Below are positions 43,631 through 53,197 of a stretch of 64,000 nt of DNA, one piece after another (the stretch's first letter is position 1; every line of letters begins with the position of its first letter). The stretch comes from Candidatus Aminicenantota bacterium. GTDB taxonomy: Bacteria > Acidobacteriota > Aminicenantia > Aminicenantales > Aminicenantaceae. The position numbers and the translations under genes were made by a program. The notes below the pieces were generated by a model. The model worked only from the letters and a program-made list of their open reading frames with translations, was not told where the DNA came from and searched no databases. The stretch lies in assembly GCA_020344415.1 (NCBI GenBank), contig CP070825.1, positions 713,206 to 777,205 of the forward strand, given 5' to 3'.

Positions 43631-46033
43631 ATGTTAAAAAATTATTTGAAGATCGCTATCCGGAACATTCTCAAAAACAAGACTCATTCAATCGTTAATA
43701 TCAGTGGATTAGCCATCGGTATGGCCTGTTGCATATTGATACTCTTATTTGTACAGGACGAGCTGAGTTATGACAGCTACCATTCCAATGCAGACCAAAT
43801 TTACCGTCTTGCAGCTGCGCTTGAGTCATCAGGCGAAGAGCGTCATTTAGCCGTTCTAAGCGCTCCTTGCGCCGAGGCATTCAGAAGCAGCTTTCCAGAA
43901 ATACTGAAAGCCGCACGTTTTTTTGGGGAAGATAGAGTTTTGGTGCAGTTTGAAGAAAAGAAATTTTTCGAGGAACGTTTTGCGTTCGCAGACCCGACCG
44001 TGTTCGAGGTCTTCTCCTATCCTCTTATAAGAGGTAATCCAAAAACTGCACTCGAAGCTCCCTATTCAGTTGTGCTTACAGAAGCAATAGCGCAAAAATA
44101 TTTTGGCAGCGGTGATCCTATCGGCAAGAGAATTGTTCTTGATAATAAACATACCTATAACATTACTGCTGTCATGCAGGATGTGCCTCGAAATTCCCAC
44201 TTCAGGTTCAATTTTCTGGCGTCTTTTGAGACATTAGCTTCTATACATGGAAAACGCTTTTTAACACATCCGGGCTATTTTTCTTTCTATACATACCTTC
44301 TCCTTCAGGATAATGCAGACATAGCTGCGCTGGGGCAGAAATTTCCAGAGGCGGCGAAAAAAGTCTTTGGAGCACAAATAGCTTCAAGGAGACGCTTTTA
44401 TCTCCAGCCATTGAAAAGCATTCATCTCCACTCACATCTGGATTATGAGATTGAAGCGAACAGCAGTACTTCGTATATTTACGTTTTTTCAGCGATAGCA
44501 TTTTTTATTCTGCTCATCGCTGCTTTCAACTTCATGAACCTCTCTACAGCGCGGTCAGCAGGGAGGGCCAAAGAAGTAGGAGTGAGGAAAGTTCTTGGCG
44601 CTTTTCGCCTGCAGCTAGTCAAACAGTTTCTCGGCGAATCTTTCATTCTTTCCTTAATAAGCCTTTTTCTTGCGATTATTCTGGTCGTGTTGTTTCAGAA
44701 TTCATTCAATTCCCTTACTGGTAAAGAACTGGCCTTCGGTGATTTAGGCAACAGTGCTATTTTTCTCGGACTTGTCGGAATTGTTCTCATAGTAGGAATC
44801 TTTGCGGGATTATACCCGGCACTCCTGCTTTCTGCGTTCCAGCCCGTCCGTATATTAAAAGGAAAATTGGGTGCGGGGAAAAAGAGCAGTTCGTTTCGGC
44901 GTTTCCTTGTTGTCACGCAATTCTCAATATCCATTGTTCTGATCACAAGCACGATAGTCATCCAAAATCAATTGAATTACATGCGGAGCAGAGACTTGGG
45001 ATTCAGCAGGGAACAAGTGGTTGTCCTCCCGATGCTTGATCAGAACACAAGGAAAGCTTACAAAGCCATTAAAGCGGATCTCATGCAGTATCCTTCAATT
45101 ATCAGCGTGACCGCTTCTTCGAGTGTCCCGGGAAAGCCTGTCACGAATATTTCATACCGTGCAGAAGGAACAAAGGAAGATGAGACATGGAAAATGGATA
45201 CATTTTTCATTGATTATGATTTCCTGGAAACACTGGACATCGATCTCGCTACAGGCCGAGATTTTTCACGGGAATTCTCAACTGACGAGACGAGTGCATT
45301 CATCCTCAACGAGACAGCCGTCAGACAGATTGGCTGGGATAACCCGCTTAACAAACAGATTGTCTGGCCCAGAGATTTGCGTCGAAGAGATGCGATTGTT
45401 AAAGAAGGTCAGGTGATTGGCGTGGTAAAAGATTTCAATGTGACTTCACTTCACGAGAATATTGGACCTGTTCTCCTCCAGATTCGTCCTGGAAGCTTCC
45501 GGTATCTTTCCGTCAGAATATCTCCCGGCAATATTAATGAGACCCTAGCTTTTATGAATGAAAAATGGGGGGAATTTTCGCCAATTTTTCCCTTTGAGTA
45601 CTCATTCCTGGATGAAGACTTTGATAAACTTTATAAAGCGGATAAGAAGGTGGGCCAGTTGGTTGGAATTTTTTCCTCCTTGGCCATTTTCGTTGCTTGC
45701 CTCGGGCTGTTTGGACTCATCTCGTTTTCAGCCGAACAGCGGACCAAAGAAATCGGCATCCGTAAAGTATTGGGAGCATCCGTCTCAGGAATTGTTCTTC
45801 TTCTTTCCAAAGAGTTCACAAAATGGGTTTTAGCAGCAAACATCATAGCCTGGCCTGTTGCCTACTTTGTTATGAATGGATGGCTTCAGAATTTTGCGTA
45901 TCGCACCAGAATCGGAGTCGAATATTTTGTCCTGTCTGCTTTGTTGGCTTTCGTTATAGCGCTTATCACAGTCAGTTACCAGTCTATTAAAGCGGCTGTA
46001 GCCAATCCCGTAGATTCGATCAAGTATGAATAA
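43631..46033 (+). CDS. FtsX/MacB-type ABC transporter permease (paralogue 2)
   Basis: 800 residues, GGGAGGAG before the ATG. Same double FtsX plus periplasmic-core architecture as the 33296 and 50396 proteins: N-terminal helix SIVNISGLAIGMACCILILLFV, FtsX helices near 290-430 (AFNFMNLSTARSAGRAKEVGVRKVLG), second set from about 675 (EQRTKEIGIRKVLGASVSGIVLL), ending NPVDSIKYE. No ATPase nearby. A family A REP fragment follows the stop. Confidence 0.92.
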   Translation: MLKNYLKIAIRNILKNKTHSIVNISGLAIGMACCILILLFVQDELSYDSYHSNADQIYRLAAALESSGEERHLAVLSAPCAEAFRSSFPEILKAARFFGEDRVLVQFEEKKFFEERFAFADPTVFEVFSYPLIRGNPKTALEAPYSVVLTEAIAQKYFGSGDPIGKRIVLDNKHTYNITAVMQDVPRNSHFRFNFLASFETLASIHGKRFLTHPGYFSFYTYLLLQDNADIAALGQKFPEAAKKVFGAQIASRRRFYLQPLKSIHLHSHLDYEIEANSSTSYIYVFSAIAFFILLIAAFNFMNLSTARSAGRAKEVGVRKVLGAFRLQLVKQFLGESFILSLISLFLAIILVVLFQNSFNSLTGKELAFGDLGNSAIFLGLVGIVLIVGIFAGLYPALLLSAFQPVRILKGKLGAGKKSSSFRRFLVVTQFSISIVLITSTIVIQNQLNYMRSRDLGFSREQVVVLPMLDQNTRKAYKAIKADLMQYPSIISVTASSSVPGKPVTNISYRAEGTKEDETWKMDTFFIDYDFLETLDIDLATGRDFSREFSTDETSAFILNETAVRQIGWDNPLNKQIVWPRDLRRRDAIVKEGQVIGVVKDFNVTSLHENIGPVLLQIRPGSFRYLSVRISPGNINETLAFMNEKWGEFSPIFPFEYSFLDEDFDKLYKADKKVGQLVGIFSSLAIFVACLGLFGLISFSAEQRTKEIGIRKVLGASVSGIVLLLSKEFTKWVLAANIIAWPVAYFVMNGWLQNFAYRTRIGVEYFVLSALLAFVIALITVSYQSIKAAVANPVDSIKYE

Positions 46034-46038
46034 ACACT

Positions 46039-46069
46039 CATTGGGGTCAGGCTTTCATAACTTTCATAA
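46039..46069. repeat. family A REP element, left end only
   Basis: CATTGGGGTCAGGCTTTCAT and the second CTTTCATAA are present, starting six bases after the permease stop codon. No right arm within reach. Confidence 0.8.
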
Positions 46070-46085
46070 CACCCATTGCCATTTC

Positions 46086-46114
46086 TTGACAGGAAAAAAG
46101 ATCCGTGATATGAG
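46086..46114 (+). promoter_or_regulatory. sigma-70-like promoter for the serine hydrolase gene
   Basis: TTGACA (46086-46091), 17-base spacer, TATGAG (46109-46114), about 58 bases before the ATG at 46172. Confidence 0.55.
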
Positions 46115-46171
46115 TTGAGCGCTGTTAATATTAAGAAGAATTATAGAATTGTTTTAAAAGGGAGATTTCAG

Positions 46172-47845
46172 ATGAAGAAATTATTATTTAAATCAAAACT
46201 GCTGTGGATTTTCATTTTTACGATTTTTTTGGCAACTCTTGCCAGCGCAGACGAAAAAACTGCCAAAGTCGATAAGCTTTTCGCCAAATGGGATTCCACC
46301 ATATCTCCGGGAGCAGCCCTGGCAATTATCAAAGAGGGAGAGATTATCTATAAGCGCGGTTACGGAATGGCCAATCTCGAGCACAACATTCCCATTACAT
46401 CAACCTCTGTTTTCCGTATTGGGTCAACCTCGAAACAATTCACAGCATCATGTATAGCAATCCTTTCTCTTGAGGGAAAAATCTCTTTAGATGATGATAT
46501 CCGCAAGTATATCCCGGAACTGCCCAAGTATGAGAGGCCCATCACTATAAGGCATCTCGTTCACCATACCAGTGGAATCCGTGATTATCTCAATCTCGCC
46601 TTTATAGCAGCTCTTCCAAATGATCATTTCTACACTCCTGAAGACTCTGTTGAACTTATAGCCAGGCAAAAAGGGCTGAATTTTCTTCCTGGGAAAGAAC
46701 ACCTCTATTCCAACTCTGGGTATTTTCTGATGGGTGAAATCGTTAAGAGAGCCAGCGGAAAATCTCTCAATGATTTTGCACAGGAGCATATTTTTAAGCC
46801 CTTGGGCATGAAGAATACCCATTACCATGATGACCATACAATGGTCGTCAAGAATCGTGCAGATGGCTATTCGCCCATAAAAGGAGGCTTTAGAATTGCT
46901 ATGACCACCCTTGACCATGTGGGAGATGGAGGTGTTTTTACAACAGTAGAAGATTTGTTCCTCTGGGATCAGGCCTTTTATACAAATAAGCTGGGAAAGG
47001 AACTCATGGATCTCATTCAAACTCCTGGTGTGCTGAATAACGGTAAAAAGCTCAATTATGCTTTTGGACTTGGTATAGATAAATATAAAGGATTAAAAAG
47101 AATCAGTCATGGTGGAGGATTTGTCGGCTTCAGGGCCCAGATGGTTCGTTTCCCTGAACAGGAGTTCACTGTTATTTGCCTGGCTAACCTAGGCACTATC
47201 AATCCTACCAGGCTCTGCCTGCAGATTGCTGATATCTACCTTGCTGATCATTTAAAGAAGGCTGAGAAGAAGCCTGAAAAGAAAAAGAAGGTTAAGGCCA
47301 TCGAACTTTCCAAGGAAGAATTGGAAGGAAAGGTCGGCAATTACGAGGATGAACAGACCGGTGCGTGGGCTGTTATTTCAATGAAAGAGGATAAGCTGAC
47401 GATATCAGTTATGAGGCGGAGGTTTGTGTTAACGCCCGTAACAAAGACAAAGTTTCTAGCATTGGATGCTCCTTATGATCTCTCTATTGATTTCATCCCT
47501 GATGAAAGAGGCAGAATAAACAAAGCTAAGCTGACCGTTGAAGGAGAAGATAGAAGCCTGGTGAAGGTCCCCAAGTTGACGCCCCTGACCCCTGCTCAAC
47601 TGAAAGAGTATGCCGGAGAGTATTATAATGATGAGCTTCCGGTTACATATAAGCTTGCGGTAGAGAAAGGAGCATTGGTATTCAAACACAAGAATGCTCC
47701 AAGGGGCGCCTTCAAAGCCATGACCCGAAATAAATTTACTGTTGGACCGTTTAAAATAGAATTCGTTCGAAACAAAAGAAAGAAAATCACAGGTTTCATC
47801 TTAGGTGCTGGTCGTGCGGCCAATATAGAGTTCGTTAAGAAATAG
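46172..47845 (+). CDS. exported serine hydrolase, class C beta-lactamase/esterase family
   Basis: 557 residues from the ATG at 46172 (AAGGGAG upstream), the start of a clear signal peptide (LLFKSKLLWIFIFTIFLATLASA). Active-site motifs: S-x-x-K in GSTSKQF, Y-x-N in YSNSGY, and HGGGF as the KTG-equivalent. After the roughly 340-residue catalytic domain comes a Lys-rich linker and a C-terminal beta domain (DUF3471-like, ELEGKVGNYED). The family includes D-aminopeptidases, esterases and beta-lactamase homologues. Periplasmic; substrate unknown. Confidence 0.9.
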   Translation: MKKLLFKSKLLWIFIFTIFLATLASADEKTAKVDKLFAKWDSTISPGAALAIIKEGEIIYKRGYGMANLEHNIPITSTSVFRIGSTSKQFTASCIAILSLEGKISLDDDIRKYIPELPKYERPITIRHLVHHTSGIRDYLNLAFIAALPNDHFYTPEDSVELIARQKGLNFLPGKEHLYSNSGYFLMGEIVKRASGKSLNDFAQEHIFKPLGMKNTHYHDDHTMVVKNRADGYSPIKGGFRIAMTTLDHVGDGGVFTTVEDLFLWDQAFYTNKLGKELMDLIQTPGVLNNGKKLNYAFGLGIDKYKGLKRISHGGGFVGFRAQMVRFPEQEFTVICLANLGTINPTRLCLQIADIYLADHLKKAEKKPEKKKKVKAIELSKEELEGKVGNYEDEQTGAWAVISMKEDKLTISVMRRRFVLTPVTKTKFLALDAPYDLSIDFIPDERGRINKAKLTVEGEDRSLVKVPKLTPLTPAQLKEYAGEYYNDELPVTYKLAVEKGALVFKHKNAPRGAFKAMTRNKFTVGPFKIEFVRNKRKKITGFILGAGRAANIEFVKK

Positions 47846-48173
47846 ACAAAAAGTTTTCAATAAGACCTTTCATGGTCTTGAGATATTCCTTCAGGTTTTT
47901 GTGGCCCTTGTTTGTAATGGATAGCATTGTGTGGGGACGCTTCCCGATAAACTGCTTTTTAATAGACACATATCCCGATTCTTCCAGCTTGGCAATATGA
48001 AACGACATATTTCCTTGGGTCAGTCCTGTCTGAGTCATCAAGAAGATGAAATCAGCACTTTCAACAACCGAAAGGTAGGCTATGATCATTAACCGAGCCG
48101 GTTCATGAATGACTTTATCGATGCCTAGCAGTTGGCCTAGATCGGGAGAATCATTTATTTTTCGCTTTTTCAT
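47835..48173 (-). CDS. winged-helix transcriptional regulator
   Basis: 112 residues: HEPARLMIIAYLSVVESADFIFLMTQTGLTQGNMSFHIAKLEESGYVSIKKQF holds the HTH and the start of the wing; a C-terminal helix likely dimerises. It matches the short ArsR/MarR-like winged-helix group (HTH_34). Two bases after the stop of the membrane protein gene, so they are co-transcribed. It overlaps the 3' end of the convergent serine hydrolase gene by 11 bases. The palindrome at 49094-49115 is its likely operator. Confidence 0.88.
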   Translation of the reverse strand: MKKRKINDSPDLGQLLGIDKVIHEPARLMIIAYLSVVESADFIFLMTQTGLTQGNMSFHIAKLEESGYVSIKKQFIGKRPHTMLSITNKGHKNLKEYLKTMKGLIENFLSIS

Positions 48174-48175
48174 CT

Positions 48176-48826
48176 TCAGCTCCCGGCTTTTCCTTCACGA
48201 GGGTACTGATGTAAAAAGCGGATAAACAGTACCCATCCAACAACAAGCATTGGACCTGCAGTGAAGGAGAAAACCCAGAGCGACGGATATGTCATAACAG
48301 CATTCTTTTTCAACCAGAAGGTCAACGGTAGGGAAATAGCGAAGAGAAATGCATAAGGATAGAGGCGGGTAAAGTCCATGAAATACGCCATGAGGCTAAA
48401 AACTAGAATGGCCTGGATGCCAAAAATCACTCCTGACAAGGGAATGCCGGTCTCTCCTCCTACCGGCAGTACTTTTAACAAAGAGAGAAAAAATGCGATC
48501 ACTCCAAACAGAACGGAAATTGCCAAAAGGAGTTTTATATGTGTCATCTTCCGCTTTCTTGTTTTCCCAAAACGGACGATCCCTAGGCGAGGTGTGGTGA
48601 TATATTTTTTCCCTATTATAAAAAACGCGAGCGCACCGATATTCAAGATGAAAGGAATCAACAGGGGCATTGTAATAGTTTCGTAATCGATCAATCCGAA
48701 TTCATTGAGTATCAAAGGCAGGCCGAGACTGAGCAGAATTAATCCCAGGAACACATCGTAGATTCCATCCTTGAAAAACGAACGAAAAGCCTTTTTTTCC
48801 AGTGTTTTAAAATTTAATTGTTCCAT
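48176..48826 (-). CDS. integral membrane protein paired with winged-helix regulator
   Basis: 216 residues from the ATG at 48824-48826 with GGAGG upstream. About five to six membrane helices (for example VFLGLILLSLGLPLIL, IPFILNIGALAFFIIG, LLLAISVLFGVIAFFLSLL, LWVFSFTAGPMLVVGWVLFI). No recognised family function. A truncated duplicate of its first 60 codons lies immediately upstream. Confidence 0.85.
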   Translation of the reverse strand: MEQLNFKTLEKKAFRSFFKDGIYDVFLGLILLSLGLPLILNEFGLIDYETITMPLLIPFILNIGALAFFIIGKKYITTPRLGIVRFGKTRKRKMTHIKLLLAISVLFGVIAFFLSLLKVLPVGGETGIPLSGVIFGIQAILVFSLMAYFMDFTRLYPYAFLFAISLPLTFWLKKNAVMTYPSLWVFSFTAGPMLVVGWVLFIRFLHQYPREGKAGS

Positions 48827-48852
48827 CTTTATCCTCCAATTAAACATTTAAT

Positions 48853-49047
48853 TTATATTGCAAAAAGGATGAGGGAAATCAATAAAGGCATCATGATAGT
48901 TTTGTAGTCGATCAGCCCGAATTCATTGAGTATCAAAGGCAGTCCAATACTGAGCAGAATTAATCCCAGGAACACATTGTAAATGCCATCCTTGAAAAAT
49001 GAACGAAACGCCTTTTTTCCCAGTGCATTGAAATTTAACTGTTCCAT
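48853..49047 (-). CDS. truncated tandem duplicate of the membrane protein
   Basis: 64 residues, starting MEQLNFNALGKKAFRSFFKD, nearly identical to the first 55 residues of the next gene, then diverging (MMPLLISLILFAI) to a stop. The SD TTGGAGGATAAAG is duplicated as well. A recent tandem duplication with deletion; it may be translated as a single-pass or two-helix peptide but is probably a relic. Confidence 0.7.
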   Translation of the reverse strand: MEQLNFNALGKKAFRSFFKDGIYNVFLGLILLSIGLPLILNEFGLIDYKTIMMPLLISLILFAI

Positions 49048-49093
49048 CTTTATCCTCCAAATAAAAAATTAATTAAATTCACAATGTAGTCTG

Positions 49094-49115
49094 TATTACA
49101 AACTATATTGTAATA
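49094..49115. promoter_or_regulatory. operator-like inverted repeat upstream of the membrane protein/regulator unit
   Basis: TATTACAA (49094-49101) and TTGTAATA (49108-49115) form a perfect 8-bp inverted repeat around six bases. It lies about 45 bases before the first SD of the minus-strand unit that ends with the winged-helix regulator, the usual position for an autorepressor site. Confidence 0.55.
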
Positions 49116-49193
49116 TAATACCAAATTACCGTTTTGTCAAGTCCAAAATATTATTTAAACATTATTTGCGTCCCATTCGCAGTGGAGGAGCAC

Positions 49194-49365
49194 GTCATCA
49201 CGAGCAAACGAGGTGAGCGTGGTGATCTTCTGTCACGAGCGAAGCATGGTGATCTCATGATATCTTGCTATAAGCATGAGATTGCTTCGTTTCACTCGCA
49301 ACGGAGGATTGCTACATCGCTTAGCTCTTCGCAGCGAGGTCTGCAGCAACCTCGACTCGTGAATA
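49194..49365. repeat. decayed TCATTGCGAG-type repeat cluster
   Basis: Units such as GTCATCACGAGC, GTCACGAGCGAAGC and GAGATTGCTTCGTTTCACTC are variants of the core palindromes of family B elements, in both orientations and without outer arms. Confidence 0.65.
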
Positions 49366-49470
49366 ATCAAGGTAATTAATGTTGCGAAAACTATGCCAGC
49401 CTTAAAAACGTATCACCTAAGTGGATAAGATGGTCAGTTGATGCAATAACGCCTTTAAAGGAGGATTTCA

Positions 49471-49668
49471 TTGGCGACAAAAAAGAGACTAGCTGTTGGA
49501 GCGCTCCTTGCTGTTATTGGAAGCATGGGAATAGTTCTTGGTCCGATGCTCAATCTTACTTCGCTAGGTAAACCCTGGAGTTTTATCCTTGGTTTTGTTT
49601 TCGGCGTGATGGCAGGTGCTGGAGCTGCTCTCTCAGTTTTCAGCCTTATCGAATCAAGAAAAGAATAA
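49471..49668 (+). CDS. small two-helix membrane protein
   Basis: 65 residues from a TTG preceded by AAAGGAGG at good spacing. Two hydrophobic helices (LAVGALLAVIGSMGIVLGPML and PWSFILGFVFGVMAGAGAALSVFSL) with short charged ends. Family not recognised. Confidence 0.75.
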   Translation: MATKKRLAVGALLAVIGSMGIVLGPMLNLTSLGKPWSFILGFVFGVMAGAGAALSVFSLIESRKE

Positions 49669-49813
49669 CCTTGAAATAACCTGTCACAAAGTCTGACAAT
49701 TAAACTAACACCTTCATCGATCGGATTCTTACGATTTATTCAGAATTATTTAAGTTGTAATTCAATAGCACAATGCCAAATAATATAAGCGAGGACTCAG
49801 ATGGAGGCATACA

Positions 49814-50341
49814 ATGAAAAACTGTATGGTGAAAGGTTTGTTTTTGACCGGCATTATTGCTTCCCTTTTCGTGATGAATCATACAATTGCCCAGGACCTG
49901 CAGGTTTATAAACACCCAAGACTGAATATTCGATTTGAGGCCCCGGCCAATTGGAAGGAAAATCCCTATCATAAGGATAAATTGATTTATGAGATTTTTG
50001 AACCTGATACAGATATGCACGTCATGCTCTGGTACACGACGACCGAGCAGAGCGGCCCCAGATACCTTGAGAAAATGGCAGATATGAAAGGTCTCGTACT
50101 TGAGGGTAAGCCTGTAGCAATACAGATCAAGGGTCGCGATGCATGGCTTTATAATGTTCCAGGTTTCATCAACGAAAAACCCATCCGAACTCTATTGGCC
50201 GTGATTCCGGATGGCAAATCAAAAACCTATCCGCGAGAAAATGCTCTCTATATTATCCAAGTCTGGTGTCCGGAGGAGAATTACGAACAGCACATGCGAA
50301 TCATGGAGAATATCCTTAGAAGCGTGGAAATTACAGATTAA
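49814..50341 (+). CDS. exported protein of unknown function (PsbP/DUF1795-like)
   Basis: 175 residues with signal peptide ending MNHTIAQ and GGAGG before the ATG. The mature part begins LQVYKHPRLNIRFEAPANWKE, a pattern seen in PsbP/Mog1-like alpha-beta folds, and closes with MRIMENILRSVEITD. Function not known; no close partner gene. Confidence 0.75.
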   Translation: MKNCMVKGLFLTGIIASLFVMNHTIAQDLQVYKHPRLNIRFEAPANWKENPYHKDKLIYEIFEPDTDMHVMLWYTTTEQSGPRYLEKMADMKGLVLEGKPVAIQIKGRDAWLYNVPGFINEKPIRTLLAVIPDGKSKTYPRENALYIIQVWCPEENYEQHMRIMENILRSVEITD

Positions 50342-50395
50342 TCTAACCAATACTGGGCATAGTTTATAGAAAATAGAGGGCTTGAACAGCCTCCA

Positions 50396-52720
50396 TCATT
50401 CGTATCTTAGACAGTCTACAGGATTTGCCAAAGCGGCTTTTATAATTTTTACACACACGGTCAGCAACGCTATGATAATCGCTATCATTCCCGAAACCAA
50501 AAATACCCATACAGGGATATTGGTTCTGTAAGCATAATTATCAAGCATTCTGGTCATTACATAATAGGCAATAGGCCATGCAATTATGTTGGATATAGCA
50601 AGCAATATGACAAAATCCTTTGAGACCTTTATTATGATGTTTGCTATGGAAGCACCGAGAACCTTTCTGATCCCAATTTCCTTGGTGCGCTGTTCTGATA
50701 TAAATGAAGCCATACCGAAAAGTCCAAGACAAGAGATGAATATCGCCAGAAATGTGAAATACTTGTAAATTTCGCCTCTCTGCCGGTCACTTCTGTATTG
50801 CCTGTCAAACGCATCATCAAGAAACATGTATTCAAAGAGATAGTTGGGAGCAAATCTCTTTACCGTTTTTTCCAAATATCCTAATGTTCCCTGGATATCG
50901 TCTGGCCTTATTTTAACAAAAATGTAATTGTGAGAGCCATGTCGCTTGGATAGCGTGAACACTATCGGACCAATTTCATTATGGAGCGAGCGCGAATGGA
51001 AATTCTTCACGATTCCTATTATTTCTCCTTCATCTTCCCAGACAGAAAACATCTTCCCTACAGGAGATTCCAGTTCCGTAAGCTTTGCGGCTTCTTCGTT
51101 AAGAACATAATTCTTCCGGTCAGTCCCATATTCTTCTGAAAAACTTCTGCCCTGGATTATTTCCATATCAAAGGTTTTAAAATAGTCATAATCGACTGAT
51201 TGATCATTCATGGTGACATACTGTTCGGGACCTCTGCCTTCCCAGTAGACAGGATTGATGCGTGAAATATTTGTCGGTAAATTCCAGGCTGATGTAACAT
51301 TTATGATATTGGCATGCTGTTTGATTTCATTTTTAACTGATCGATAGTTTCGGTTCAATTCTCTATTCATAGATATGGAAACTACCTGTTCTTTGTTCAA
51401 GCCGAGATCTATATTTTCTATGTAGTTTAGCTGCTTATACATGACGGTTGTCCCGATCAGCAATATAATCGCAGCCGTGAATTGACCAACAACCAGGATT
51501 TTCCTTAATACAAAACCGCCTGACCTTGACTGCATTTCCCCTTTCAATGTTTTTACCGGTTTGAAAGACGAGAGCATGAGAGCCGGATAACTGCCGGACA
51601 TTAACCCTGTAAAGAGGGCGACCCCTATCAATCCGAATAAGGTAGAAACGCTGCCAGTAATGTTTAATGTCAATTGTTTTCCAGAGAGATTGTTGAAAGC
51701 CGGCAGGAAAAGAGATACTAATCCAATCGCCAATAAAATAGAAATTACCGATAATGTTATCGATTCGCCGATAAACTGCTTTATAATATCAGCCTTTACT
51801 GCCCCTACTACTTTTCTCATGCCGATTTCTTTGGCGCGTGTGTTTGATCGAGCTGTTGAGATATTGATGAAATTGATGCAGGCAATTAGCAAAATGGCTA
51901 TGGCAATTGTCAGGAAAATATATACGTAAACAATCGGGTCCGTGCCTCTTAACGAATACAGATGAATCTCGGAAAGAGGCCGTATACCAAGAGTAACGAC
52001 CTGATTTGTTCTTTTATCATGTTCCATTATGAATCCAGATATTTTGTCGGCGAAGTCAGGTAATGATATGTTTTTCTGCAGGAGAACATATGTTCTGGGT
52101 TCGTATGACCAACTCGTCTCTGCTCTCTTCCCCATTAATCTCATAGAAGCGAGGAAATCGAACTGCAAATGGGAATTTGAAGGAACATTTTTAAGGAGGC
52201 CTGTGACCATCAGCCTGGCATTGTTGTTAATTAATAAAGATTGACCAATCGGGTCTTCAGAGCCGAAATATTTTTCAGCCAAGCGTTCTGATATGACGAT
52301 AGAATCCTGGCTTGCAAATACTGTTTCCGGAGTGCCTTTGATGAGGGGAAATGTAAACATCTCAAGGAAATCATCATCAACCAAAGCGCCCGATTCGTTG
52401 AAGATTTTATCTTTGTATTTAATAAGAACAAACCTCTGATAATACCTTGTGATTTTAAGGACTTCCGGATATTTTTCCTTGAAAATTGGGGCAAACGCCA
52501 ATGGGTTGGAATAATATCTTGTATCTCCTATTTTAGGAATGGTAGTGTACAGGTCTTTATAATTCTCATGAAATTTATCAAAGCTGAATTCGTCTTGAAC
52601 CCACAGCAGGATTAGAATACAGCAAGCCATGCCAATGGCTAGGCCTATGATGTTGATGAAGGAATATCCCCAGTGCCTTTTAATATTTCTCAATGTGATT
52701 TTTACGAAATTTTTAAACAT
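50396..52720 (-). CDS. FtsX/MacB-type ABC transporter permease (paralogue 3)
   Basis: 774 residues; AAGGGGAC upstream of the ATG. The same architecture as the other two: INIIGLAIGMACCILILLWV at the N-terminus, FtsX cores after ARSNTRAKEIGMRKVVGAVKA and EQRTKEIGIRKVLGASIANII, end NPVDCLRYE. Closest in layout to paralogue 2. No ATPase gene adjacent. Confidence 0.92.
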   Translation of the reverse strand: MFKNFVKITLRNIKRHWGYSFINIIGLAIGMACCILILLWVQDEFSFDKFHENYKDLYTTIPKIGDTRYYSNPLAFAPIFKEKYPEVLKITRYYQRFVLIKYKDKIFNESGALVDDDFLEMFTFPLIKGTPETVFASQDSIVISERLAEKYFGSEDPIGQSLLINNNARLMVTGLLKNVPSNSHLQFDFLASMRLMGKRAETSWSYEPRTYVLLQKNISLPDFADKISGFIMEHDKRTNQVVTLGIRPLSEIHLYSLRGTDPIVYVYIFLTIAIAILLIACINFINISTARSNTRAKEIGMRKVVGAVKADIIKQFIGESITLSVISILLAIGLVSLFLPAFNNLSGKQLTLNITGSVSTLFGLIGVALFTGLMSGSYPALMLSSFKPVKTLKGEMQSRSGGFVLRKILVVGQFTAAIILLIGTTVMYKQLNYIENIDLGLNKEQVVSISMNRELNRNYRSVKNEIKQHANIINVTSAWNLPTNISRINPVYWEGRGPEQYVTMNDQSVDYDYFKTFDMEIIQGRSFSEEYGTDRKNYVLNEEAAKLTELESPVGKMFSVWEDEGEIIGIVKNFHSRSLHNEIGPIVFTLSKRHGSHNYIFVKIRPDDIQGTLGYLEKTVKRFAPNYLFEYMFLDDAFDRQYRSDRQRGEIYKYFTFLAIFISCLGLFGMASFISEQRTKEIGIRKVLGASIANIIIKVSKDFVILLAISNIIAWPIAYYVMTRMLDNYAYRTNIPVWVFLVSGMIAIIIALLTVCVKIIKAALANPVDCLRYE

Positions 52721-53197
52721 TTCTATGTCCCCTTATATTGATAAAAAGCGAGGAGTGTAATTTCCTCTAGTCTAAAGAGGTGAGTTTTTTTTATCATTAA
52801 TTCAGTTGTTCTGGAGTATAGAACAGACTCAATTATATATACGTGGTTTCAAGAAAAACGGTTGCCCAAAAAGAAAATCTTATATTCTTCTAATAACTCA
52901 GGACCTTGAGCTCGAAGATAAAACACTGGATATATGTCAATAAATATTTGACGTCAGCAAGATTTGGGCAACCCACGGCCGCCTATGATTCCCGCCGTTT
53001 CCAATTCGGGATTCGCCTTGACTTCTAACCTCTTTTCAAAGACCAGTCATCCAGAGTTTGACAGAGTTTGTCTATTTTTCTTACAAGTTTGTCAATCTCA
53101 TGACACAAACGTTTCTTGGATGCCTATATTTGTTTGCGTGAGGTAGGAACATCTTTGCATTTTATTCTAGTAAGATTTTTGAAAAGAAGGAGGAAAA
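52721..53197. other. intergenic region with inverted-repeat element
   Basis: Contains an 11-bp inverted repeat, GGTTGCCCAAA at 52860-52870 and TTTGGGCAACC at 52963-52973, delimiting about 114 bases. Minus strand near 53000-53110 has a short open stretch (HEIDKLVRKIDKLCQTLDDW) that could be the tail of a decayed gene. Otherwise nothing recognised. Confidence 0.4.

Larger units (their letters stand above)
49048..49470. other. intergenic region with operator-like palindrome and decayed repeats
   Basis: Holds the 49094-49115 palindrome and a run of degenerate TCATTGCGAG-type units (about 49194-49365). I see no supported gene in it. Confidence 0.6.
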
